The notes under the pieces are model-generated. The model did no database searches and was not told the DNA's origin. It was given only the letters and a program-made list of their open reading frames with translations. This document shows positions 34,349 to 42,061 of a stretch of 64,000 bases of DNA, one piece after another. The stretch comes from Paenibacillus sp. FSL K6-1330 (lineage in GTDB: Bacteria > Bacillota > Bacilli > Paenibacillales > Paenibacillaceae): assembly GCF_037976825.1 (NCBI RefSeq), contig NZ_CP150269.1, positions 1,283,501-1,347,500 of the forward strand, read 5' to 3'. Numbering within the stretch: position 1 is the stretch's first letter; every line of letters starts with the position of its first letter. The position numbers and the translations under genes are program-made.

Positions 34349-36675
34349 TGAAGATTTTATCGTTGAAATTATTAAGGGACATGAAACAGTCGGTAGGACA
34401 ATTCATAGCCATTGTTTTGGTTATCGCGGTGGGAGCTTTTTTCTACACGGGGCTGGTTACCTTGAGCGACAATCTTAGCGCCTATACGAAGGGGTATTTT
34501 CAAGAACATAATCTAAGCGATTTGAACGTCTATTACGGTGAAATTTCCGCAGAGGATGTTGCGGATTTACGGAGCATTGAAGGCATTCATCATATTGAAG
34601 GGCGTTATACCGTCCAGGCCGAACAGGCTTTTGAAGATGATAAAGCTACATTAACGGTGCATTCGATCCCCGTACCGAATGCAATCAACACGTCCAGGAT
34701 GATGGAGGGCAGGATGCCAGAAGAGCCTAATGAGATCCTGTTGGACTCCCACTATGCCGAGGCGCATCATTACCGTATCGGTGATTCCATCCGCATACGT
34801 GTGAATGACAAGGATATGACGTTCACGATCAGCGGCTTGAACGAGAATGTGGAGCATGCCAAGAAGAACGAAACCCAGGACCATCAAGTTTATGGAATCG
34901 CTTATATCCCCGAAGAGACCATTCCTGAAATCACAGGCGGCATGTTTTACAATGAGGTCATGATTGATGCCCAGGATGGTTACGATATTGACCAGTTAGG
35001 CCAAGCCATTGAGGCACATTCCCAGTCGCTCCCTTATGTAAGTCAGGTTAGTAAAGAGCGGACCTTCAACTATTCCCAGACCCAGCAAACGATTCATAAT
35101 AATAAGCTGATGAGCAGGGTGATCCCGATCGTGCTCTTTTTGATTGAAGCGGTGATCCTGTTTCTGATCATGTCAAGGGTTATCGATTCTCAGCGAAATC
35201 AAGTGGGCATTATGAAGGCATTAGGGGTGAAAAAAAGAAGCATCATGCTGCATTACATGGGCTACCCTGTGCTGGCGAGTGTCATCGGCTCCATCCTGGG
35301 CTTTGCCATAGCCGCCGCCCTGTTCATTCCACTCATTACAACGTCGATTGGAAGATCCTACTCCTTGCCTGACCTGACGTTCACCCTTTCGTTCTTTACA
35401 CTCCTACCTCCAATGATCTGCTCCAGTGCGTTTGGCATGCTGTCCTGCTATTTAAGTGGCAGAGCGATATTGCAAGAACGTGCTGCCCAGGCGATGCGTC
35501 CGAAACCGCCGAAGAAAATGAAGAAGCTGCTCATCGAGAACATTCCGGGGATGTGGAGTCGGCTGCCTTACAGCTACAAGATCATTCTAAGAAATATCTT
35601 CTTAAATAAACAAAAAGCATTCGCGAGCTCCGTTGGCGTTGTGGTCAGTACGGTTTTGTTGATCAGCGCTTTTGGCACGCAGACGGCCCTACTCAAAGTA
35701 GCTAGCCAGATTGAAGAGGTAAATACGTATGATTTACGAGTCGATTATTCGATGGGATCGTTCCCGGATCAGGCAGCACTGCCCTCCGGCATTGCAGACC
35801 ATTATGGGTTGTCCACCTACCCGGTGGAATTCATCCAAGGGGAAAACAAAGAAAACGCTGCGCTCGTGGTTACGGAGCAGGATAATGAGTTGATTCGCTT
35901 TTATGATGAAAAAGGCAATCGGCTATCGTTAGAGGAACATGGCGTGCTGGTACCGAAATCTTACGCGGATCAGTATCATATTGCTGAAGGGGATACGATT
36001 CAGATTCAATTTACGGCACCGGAGTTTAACCAAACCATCGTCGATATGAGGGTTCTGGATATATCCACACAGTATTCGAATCCGTCGTTCTACAGCACAC
36101 CAAGCTATATAAAGAGTTTGGGGATCGACTACGATCCTTCTTCGCTGTTAGTGAGCGTACATAGCGCTGCAGATCTGGCGGACGTTCGCAGCTTCTTTGA
36201 ACAAGATCCACAGGTAGATGCCATTGCGGACAAGAATGATCTCAAGAAATCAGCGCAATATATGCTGAAGCAAAACAGCTTTATCTTCATCATGTTTATC
36301 GTCTGCGCCGTCATTCTGTCCTTCGGCGCCATCTATACGATCTCTTCCATCAACATTTACGAAAGGAATCGTGAGCTTGCCACCCTGAAAGTCTTAGGCT
36401 ATCCCAAACGTAAAATCAATCGGTTGATCTTCTCTGAGAACATGCTATTAACCGCTTTTGCGGTCATTGTCGCTCTGCCGATCAGCGGTTATGTCTATTC
36501 CATCATCATCAATGCGCTATCGAGTACCCATCAGCAAATCCCGGATCAATTAAACCTAGTGATCCTGCTGGCATCTGTTGTGCTGGCGTTCTTCCTGACC
36601 CTTCTCTCCAACCTCATGCTTCGGAAAAAAGTGACGCGGATTCATATGATAGAGTCGTTGAAGGGTGTGGAGTGA
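34348..36675 (+). CDS. FtsX-like ABC transporter permease
   Basis: About 775 residues: helix near 17-40, an extracytoplasmic MacB-type periplasmic core of about 220 residues, three helices (VIPIVLFLIEAVILFLIMSRV and others), a second large extracytoplasmic region, and a final set of three helices. This is the duplicated FtsX layout with two FtsX domains. MKALGVKKRSIMLHYMG and LKVLGYPKRKINRLIFSENM are the coupling segments after each pre-helix. The start is ATG 34348 (TGATG overlap with the ATPase gene); GTG 34342 is an alternative. There is no neighbouring two-component system, so it is not obviously a bacitracin-type resistance module. Confidence 0.92.
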   Translation: MKILSLKLLRDMKQSVGQFIAIVLVIAVGAFFYTGLVTLSDNLSAYTKGYFQEHNLSDLNVYYGEISAEDVADLRSIEGIHHIEGRYTVQAEQAFEDDKATLTVHSIPVPNAINTSRMMEGRMPEEPNEILLDSHYAEAHHYRIGDSIRIRVNDKDMTFTISGLNENVEHAKKNETQDHQVYGIAYIPEETIPEITGGMFYNEVMIDAQDGYDIDQLGQAIEAHSQSLPYVSQVSKERTFNYSQTQQTIHNNKLMSRVIPIVLFLIEAVILFLIMSRVIDSQRNQVGIMKALGVKKRSIMLHYMGYPVLASVIGSILGFAIAAALFIPLITTSIGRSYSLPDLTFTLSFFTLLPPMICSSAFGMLSCYLSGRAILQERAAQAMRPKPPKKMKKLLIENIPGMWSRLPYSYKIILRNIFLNKQKAFASSVGVVVSTVLLISAFGTQTALLKVASQIEEVNTYDLRVDYSMGSFPDQAALPSGIADHYGLSTYPVEFIQGENKENAALVVTEQDNELIRFYDEKGNRLSLEEHGVLVPKSYADQYHIAEGDTIQIQFTAPEFNQTIVDMRVLDISTQYSNPSFYSTPSYIKSLGIDYDPSSLLVSVHSAADLADVRSFFEQDPQVDAIADKNDLKKSAQYMLKQNSFIFIMFIVCAVILSFGAIYTISSINIYERNRELATLKVLGYPKRKINRLIFSENMLLTAFAVIVALPISGYVYSIIINALSSTHQQIPDQLNLVILLASVVLAFFLTLLSNLMLRKKVTRIHMIESLKGVE

Positions 36676-36777
36676 GGTTTTTTTCATAAGGAGGACCAAG
36701 TACCCTATGACTTCCAAAAATATCGGAAGCAAGGTATAAAATCAGGGGATTGGTAGAGCGTCAGCATTTATTGAGAG

Positions 36778-36814
36778 AAAGCGCCATGCCTTTTTTCATG
36801 AGGCGTGGCGCTTT
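36778..36814 (+). terminator. Terminator after the FtsX-type permease
   Basis: AAAGCGCCATGCC pairs with GGCGTGGCGCTTT around a ten-base loop. The long A/T-flanked stem can act in both directions. Confidence 0.8.
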
Positions 36815-36840
36815 AATAACTTTTTAGCAGCGATAAGTTT

Positions 36841-37026
36841 GAAATATGACATTCTCAATAATCATCGCTTTAGGGCCTGTACGCAAACCTATTTCAGCCA
36901 TATCCTTAATGCCGTTCTTTATACGTATCCTTGTCTTCGTGGATGCCTCTGCAATTCGTCGAACGCATTCAAAACTGTCGATTGACAAGGAAGCAGTTCC
37001 ATTGGGACCCGCGCCTGGCGCGGGTT
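36841..37026 (-). other. Possible C-terminal gene fragment, minus strand
   Basis: On the minus strand the frame closing at 36841 reads NGTASLSIDSFECVRRIAEA, then STKTRIRIKNGIKDMAEIGL, RTGPKAMIIENV. The composition looks protein-like, more so than the plus-strand frame over the same bases. It lacks a start codon with a ribosome site and is blocked upstream by the hairpin at 37008-37032. I do not recognise the family. Confidence 0.25.
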
Positions 37027-37032
37027 ATTTTA
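37008..37032 (+). terminator. GC-rich hairpin followed by T/A-rich run
   Basis: CCCGCGCC-T-GGCGCGGG followed by TTATTTTAAT. It resembles a rho-independent terminator on the plus strand, with no intact gene directly before it, so it is probably left from a lost gene. Confidence 0.6.
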
Positions 37033-37202
37033 ATGTCGACTAAAGAATGTCTTATCGTCGTTAATTAACGAAACTCGATGGCTCAATGAAGACATTTAAA
37101 GGCAGCGAACTTTTTCTTAGAACGCATAGTGTAGGTGTTTTAAATAAAAAGTGCAGGATTTATCCTTGGATGATCCGGGCCTTGCGCGCATCATCGTGCA
37201 AG

Positions 37203-37218
37203 CTTACAAGCGTGTAAG
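37203..37218. promoter_or_regulatory. Inverted repeat upstream of the serine hydrolase gene
   Basis: CTTACA-AGCG-TGTAAG, with two six-base arms in perfect symmetry, 87 bases before the start of the hydrolase gene. This looks like a TetR-type operator, but no TetR gene is adjacent. Confidence 0.45.
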
Positions 37219-37304
37219 TTAATTGTCATCTAAATCAATGGTACCAACCTGGCTGCTCCTCTAAAATACTCCCTAGATAGGATTATTTTTAAGGGGGAGT
37301 TGGC

Positions 37305-38810
37305 GTGAGGTTTTTTGAAATGCTGCTATTCTTTTCGAGTGCGTGTTTGTTGGCATTCCAGTTCATAGTCAATCAGCGTATCCGAAGACCAGCTTTGCTC
37401 CTGACAAGCGGAGCAGGCTCCATTTTTTTAGTGATCCATTTGCTTGTCGAAGGATACAGGGTTCAGCTATTATTTTTATACGGATTTACGCTCCTGATGC
37501 TTATTCTTTCACTGATAGACGCTTTCAAAACACCGGCAGTCGTTCAGACTGCTTCGCGAATCCGTAGGGTGCTGGGCCGCCTTTTTATCGGGTTTGGGTT
37601 AATCGCAACGGGATGCTTCCTCTATGTGTTTCCCGTATTCAACTTTCCGGAGCCAACTGGCGAGCTGAAGGTAAGTACACAAGTCTTTCATTTCATTGAT
37701 TCAAGCCGGGAGGAGACATTTGGCACAACCACGACAGGCAAGAGGGAATTGATGGTTCAGGTATGGTATCCGGCCCAAGCTGGCTCCAGCAAGTATGCTC
37801 CCTTTATTCCCGATACCCGGATTTTACGTTATATGGCTGCGAACTATGGCCTTCCCGGGTTTACTTTTCAACACTTGAAGTACGTATCCAGTCATGCTTA
37901 TTCGGGGGCCGAAGTCTCTCCAGCACAGACTTCATACCCGCTGATCCTTGCGAATCCCGGCTTCGGCTCTTCCAGGTTCCTCCATACGTCGCAAGCCGAA
38001 AATCTCGCGAGTCACGGATATATCGTGGCCGTGATCGACCACACCTTCAATACATTTGCAACAGAGTTTCCAGACGGTCGAATCACGACCAGCACAACCA
38101 ACGACTTATTTTCGCCCGACCACGATTATCGGACCGAAAGCGGAAATCGCGACAAATTGGGAAAAGTTTTAACAGATGATGTGGGTTTTGCGCTGGACCA
38201 GTTTGAGCTTATCCAATCGGGGCAGATTCCAAGTCGTTTTAAAGGGAAGATTGATCTCAAGCATGTCGGGGTGTTTGGTCATTCCATCGGCGGAGCGACG
38301 GCCTATGACGCTTCTTACGATCCGCGAATCACGGCTGGAATAGACTTGGACGGAGGGCTTTACCGACTGCGTGACAGAGAGGGTCTGCAAAAGCCGTTTT
38401 TATTCATCCACTCGGAAAGCGAATTTGAACAATTAAAAATGGTGAGGGATAACCGAGTTTACACGGATGCAGAGCTTGACCGTATGGGCTCAACAAGAGA
38501 GTGGATGGATCAAGTAACGGAAGATAAAAAGCTGGAGCTTAAACGGATGCGCGAAACGGTCGGTGAAGGGGGACAAGTCCTTTATATTGAAAATACGGAG
38601 CATTTGAATTTTACCGATGTCCAGTTCATTTCACCTATTTTCAAAATACTGGGCATCACAGGGAAAATTGCACCTGAAAGAGCGAGCTCCGTTATTAATG
38701 CCTATATGCTGGATTTCTTCGACATGTATCTGAAAAATCAAGGTGGAAACTTAATGAAAGGACCGGATAGCCGCTTTCCCGAGATGAAGTTCGCAACCCC
38801 GCTATTATAA
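37305..38810 (+). CDS. PAF-acetylhydrolase-like membrane serine hydrolase
   Basis: 501 residues. Four hydrophobic segments occupy the first 115 or so residues (LLFFSSACLLAFQFIV, AGSIFLVIHLLVEG, LLFLYGFTLLMLILSLI, LFIGFGLIATGCFLYVF). An alpha/beta-hydrolase domain similar to platelet-activating-factor acetylhydrolase type II follows. Nucleophile elbow: VGVFGHSIGGATAY. An Asp in AGIDLDGG and a His in NTEHLNFTD complete the expected triad. LMVQVWYPA and PLILANPGFGSSRF (oxyanion region) fit the same family. The membrane anchor places the domain outside. The start is GTG 37305, six bases after GGGGGAG. It may cleave short acyl chains from lipids or plant esters; the substrate is unknown. Confidence 0.85.
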   Translation: MRFFEMLLFFSSACLLAFQFIVNQRIRRPALLLTSGAGSIFLVIHLLVEGYRVQLLFLYGFTLLMLILSLIDAFKTPAVVQTASRIRRVLGRLFIGFGLIATGCFLYVFPVFNFPEPTGELKVSTQVFHFIDSSREETFGTTTTGKRELMVQVWYPAQAGSSKYAPFIPDTRILRYMAANYGLPGFTFQHLKYVSSHAYSGAEVSPAQTSYPLILANPGFGSSRFLHTSQAENLASHGYIVAVIDHTFNTFATEFPDGRITTSTTNDLFSPDHDYRTESGNRDKLGKVLTDDVGFALDQFELIQSGQIPSRFKGKIDLKHVGVFGHSIGGATAYDASYDPRITAGIDLDGGLYRLRDREGLQKPFLFIHSESEFEQLKMVRDNRVYTDAELDRMGSTREWMDQVTEDKKLELKRMRETVGEGGQVLYIENTEHLNFTDVQFISPIFKILGITGKIAPERASSVINAYMLDFFDMYLKNQGGNLMKGPDSRFPEMKFATPLL

Positions 38811-38890
38811 ATTATGGAACAAGCTGCCGATTTCGACATGCTCCCTTATTAAGTAAACAGGTTTAAATAAACCGTTTCTTAAAGGGGAGT

Positions 38891-38986
38891 TTGACCAAGA
38901 TTCATGCCGTGGTCGATGCACTGGGAAATCCGCTACGCTTCGAATTAACAGCTGGACAGGCACACGTTTTTTGTGGCGTGCAGTGA
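38891..38986 (+). pseudogene. Fragment of an IS5-family transposase
   Basis: The frame TKIHAVVDALGNPLRFELTA then GQAHV matches the conserved middle of IS5/IS4-type DDE transposases (where T-K-I-H follows the first catalytic region). It stops after about 30 codons; neither end of the element is left. Confidence 0.8.
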
Positions 38987-39209
38987 GATCCGAAGACTTG
39001 GAAGGACAGGGCCAGTATATTTTGGAAGGGTATATTATGCTGGTGGGAAACGCTATGGTCGATTGGTCGATTTTGCTTGCGAACCTGTGGAGTCACTGGT
39101 TGAAGCCCCGGTTGGGAGCGGAACGGTGTACAATGCAAATAAAGGAGTATCCTGGTACGAGCTTTGGCTGGATGAGAACCTAAGAACACACACTATCTTC
39201 ACATCTTAG
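38973..39209 (+). pseudogene. Orphan C-terminal gene fragment
   Basis: About 78 residues without a ribosome site: IRRLGRTGPVYFGRVYYAGG, then KRYGRLVDFACEPVESLVEA, PVGSGTVYNANKGVSWYELW. The composition is protein-like with a beta-rich pattern, and the frame merges upstream into the IS5 fragment. It is most simply the 3' end of a gene whose front was removed by the insertion. I do not recognise the family. Confidence 0.35.
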
Positions 39210-39298
39210 TTGATAATATATTTACAAGGGATAAATACCTTTTTGACTTCTAATTCAAGGATTACTTCTATACATTGCAATGATGAAAGGGGGAGCCC

Positions 39299-41512
39299 AT
39301 GATCAAGAGCTTACCGCATGAAGTGAGTGTCGCGATACAACCTCATGAACCCTATAACGTTATCTACTGGATGTTATGTGATCGGAGCATAGATGGCGAA
39401 GGCTACGCACACACCTACATAATTCTAAGCAAGGAAAAGTTGCTTGTTGTATCTTACCCAGGAGATACAGCGAATGTAGAGTCCATTGATATCGACAATA
39501 TTGAAACCGTATTCACCGTCAATTTAATCGCCTCCGGTATCATTGTTCTACAAGAGGATGAGGAGCGGGTCATAGGAGCATTTACGAATGGACAGATGGG
39601 GAGCGCTGCCAAGTTTGTCTCGATCTTTACTAAGATTAAGCAGAAAGAAGACATTAGCGATGAAGAGGTTGTAGATCGCCAGGAGAACATCACTTGTCCG
39701 AAATGTGGAATGAGATATCCCGAAGAAGGCAGGCCAATTTGCCCGAAATGTATGAAGAAGCATGCCATATTCTCTAGGCTGCTTAGATTTGCTGGACAGT
39801 ATAAACTTCTGATGTTTTTCATTGTTCTATTTATGCTGCTCAATTCGGCTACAGGTCTTGCCATACCCTATCTGCAAGGTACGGTGTTGTTCGACCAAGC
39901 ACTTGGGAATACCGGAGACTTCGCTGGACGAATTGGTCTCGTGATCCTTCTCATTTTCGTTTTTCGGACGATTTCCTTATTGTTCGGGATCCTATTTAGC
40001 ACGATAAATGCCAGATTGGCGGCGAATGTAGTATTTGATTTGAAGGCAAGCGTGTTCGCTGCGATGCAGCGGTTATCGCTTAGTTTTTTTCAGAAAAAAC
40101 AAACCGGTCAGCTTATGACAAGGGTTAGCAATGATGCGCAAGAACTGCAGTATTTTTTCGTAGATGGCATTTCTTACTTTATCGTCAATGCCATGAATAT
40201 CATCGGTATTACAACCATTATGTTGATTATGGACTGGAAACTCACATTGATCTGCTACATCCCGATTCCATTTGTCTTGCTGCTGATACGATGGGTGTTC
40301 CCTAAGCTATGGCGGTTGTCCTGGCGGAGACATCGACGTGTGAGCATGCTCAACGCCATGATCAGTGATACGATACAGGGTACGCGAGTTGTGAAAGCAT
40401 TCGGGAAAGAACGTCAAGAGCTTGAGCGTTTCCAGAGAGCGAATTCATCCTACTCAGACTCGGAACAGTCCTTTAACCTGATGAGCAGTACAATCTTCCC
40501 GATATTAACGATCCTTACTCAATTTGGGGGCATCTTAATCTGGGCTTTTGGTGGTTGGAGGGTGATGCAGGGTAGTCTCTCGTTCGGTGAAATCATGACT
40601 TTTATAAGTTATATTTACATGCTGTATGGTCCACTACAGTTTATGAATAACATTGTCAATTGGTGGTCCAGTTGTATGAGTGCGGCGCAGCGCATTTTTG
40701 AAATACAGGATGCCGTCTCCGATGTTGTAGAAAAGGAGGATGCGATTCCTATAGAGCGCTTGAATGGCGATATTCGCCTTTCCCATGTCACCTTCGGTTA
40801 TGAACCGAACAAGCTGATACTGAAAGATGTGTCAATGCATGCAAAACCAGGCCAGATGATCGGTGTCGTGGGACGCTCGGGTGCCGGTAAATCCACACTC
40901 GTGAATCTGATTTCTCGCCTATATGATGTTACAGATGGTGAAATCGTGATAGACGGAGTTAACGTAAAAGATTTCCAAATCGACACGATGCGCAAAAACA
41001 TCGGGATTGTGTCGCAAGAGCTATATGTGTTTATGGGAACAATCGCCGAGAATATTGCTTACGCTGATCCTGAATGCTCGCTGGATGACATCATTAACGC
41101 TGCTCGAATTGCGAATGCGCATGATTTCATTGAAAAGCTGCCCGATGGTTATGACACGATCGTTGGTACTGGAGGTCATATTCTGTCTGGTGGAGAGAAG
41201 CAAAGAATATCCATCGCACGGGCGGTTCTGCATAATCCCCAAATTTTAATCCTGGATGAAGCAACGGCATCACTGGATACGGAGACGGAACTTCAAATAC
41301 AAGAAGCGCTTGAAACGTTAATCCGAGGTAGAACAACGATAGCGATCGCACATCGGTTGTCTACATTAAGAAATGCGGATTACTTACTGGTTATGGATGG
41401 AGGCAAGGTTGTTGAAGAAGGGACACATGAACAATTAATGATGATAAAAGGCGTATACCATGGCTTAGTACAAAAGCATGATGAAGCGCTGAGCATGAGA
41501 AGGGTGGGTTAA
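39299..41512 (+). CDS. ABC exporter half-transporter with N-terminal extra domain and zinc ribbon (1)
   Basis: 737 residues. Residues 1-125 form a beta-rich domain resembling a bacterial PH-like fold (IILSKEKLLVVSY, IDIDNIETVFTV). A zinc ribbon follows, with CPKC at 133-136 and CPKC at 148-151. A six-helix ABC type IV exporter domain spans about 170-460, then an ATPase: Walker A GVVGRSGAGKSTLVNLI near 525, signature LSGGEKQRISIARAVL near 628, Walker B ILILDEATASLD. The ABCB/MsbA-like layout is standard but the N-terminal additions are unusual. The ATG at 39299 follows AAAGGGGGAG. It is grouped with a DUF1854 protein and a second half-transporter of the same build, so a heterodimer is likely. 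The substrate is unknown. Confidence 0.9.
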   Translation: MIKSLPHEVSVAIQPHEPYNVIYWMLCDRSIDGEGYAHTYIILSKEKLLVVSYPGDTANVESIDIDNIETVFTVNLIASGIIVLQEDEERVIGAFTNGQMGSAAKFVSIFTKIKQKEDISDEEVVDRQENITCPKCGMRYPEEGRPICPKCMKKHAIFSRLLRFAGQYKLLMFFIVLFMLLNSATGLAIPYLQGTVLFDQALGNTGDFAGRIGLVILLIFVFRTISLLFGILFSTINARLAANVVFDLKASVFAAMQRLSLSFFQKKQTGQLMTRVSNDAQELQYFFVDGISYFIVNAMNIIGITTIMLIMDWKLTLICYIPIPFVLLLIRWVFPKLWRLSWRRHRRVSMLNAMISDTIQGTRVVKAFGKERQELERFQRANSSYSDSEQSFNLMSSTIFPILTILTQFGGILIWAFGGWRVMQGSLSFGEIMTFISYIYMLYGPLQFMNNIVNWWSSCMSAAQRIFEIQDAVSDVVEKEDAIPIERLNGDIRLSHVTFGYEPNKLILKDVSMHAKPGQMIGVVGRSGAGKSTLVNLISRLYDVTDGEIVIDGVNVKDFQIDTMRKNIGIVSQELYVFMGTIAENIAYADPECSLDDIINAARIANAHDFIEKLPDGYDTIVGTGGHILSGGEKQRISIARAVLHNPQILILDEATASLDTETELQIQEALETLIRGRTTIAIAHRLSTLRNADYLLVMDGGKVVEEGTHEQLMMIKGVYHGLVQKHDEALSMRRVG

Positions 41513-41519
41513 TCTTTTA

Positions 41520-42050
41520 ATGCAAATCACGGAACCTAATCAATCCGATTTGTCTGTCTCAGCGAGTATGAATTATTTAACGGCTGATAACACAGTGTTT
41601 ACGAAAACGGAAGGCCAAATGCTTATGGTTCAAGTGAATGATGAGAAATATCCGGCGGTATATTTGCACTGCTCTTTCCCACACACCAATAGAAGAGAAT
41701 ATATATCGGTTCGCACAGGTGAGAATAAAGAAATTGGCATCATCAAGTCTTTGGATGAAGATTTTCCGAAGGATACCGTTAGCCTGCTTGAGGAGCAAAT
41801 AAAAATGAGATATTTTGCTCCTGAGATCACGAAACTGATCAGAATTAAAGAAGAATTCGGGTACTCCTACTGGGAGACGGAAACCGTGTCCGGGAGTGTT
41901 CGGTTTACGGTTCGTAGCGGCGGAGGGAATGTGAAGCTCGTAACCGATCGCAAGCTGTTAATTATCGATGTGGATGGGAACCGATTCGTCATCGAGGATA
42001 TCAAGCATTTAAGCGAGAAGGAATATCGACTGGTAGAAATGTATATATAG
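41520..42050 (+). CDS. DUF1854 protein located between the two ABC half-transporters
   Basis: 176 residues, no signal peptide or membrane helix. EYISVRTGENKEIGIIKSLD, then LEEQIKMRYFAPEITKLIRI and EFGYSYWETETVSGSVRFTV match DUF1854. That family is reported beside ABC exporters in several lineages, including cyanophycin-associated transporters. It lies eight bases after the first exporter gene and 11 bases before the second, so all three form one operon. A cytoplasmic accessory role for the transporter is inferred. The ATG at 41520 has AGGGTGGG about 12 bases upstream. Confidence 0.85.
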   Translation: MQITEPNQSDLSVSASMNYLTADNTVFTKTEGQMLMVQVNDEKYPAVYLHCSFPHTNRREYISVRTGENKEIGIIKSLDEDFPKDTVSLLEEQIKMRYFAPEITKLIRIKEEFGYSYWETETVSGSVRFTVRSGGGNVKLVTDRKLLIIDVDGNRFVIEDIKHLSEKEYRLVEMYI

Positions 42051-42061
42051 GGGAGGCTGCG

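Noticed and set aside
33644..36675. BceAB-type bacitracin resistance transporter
   Set aside because: The FtsX protein has the duplicated MacB-like layout with two large outer regions and no BceRS-type system next to it.
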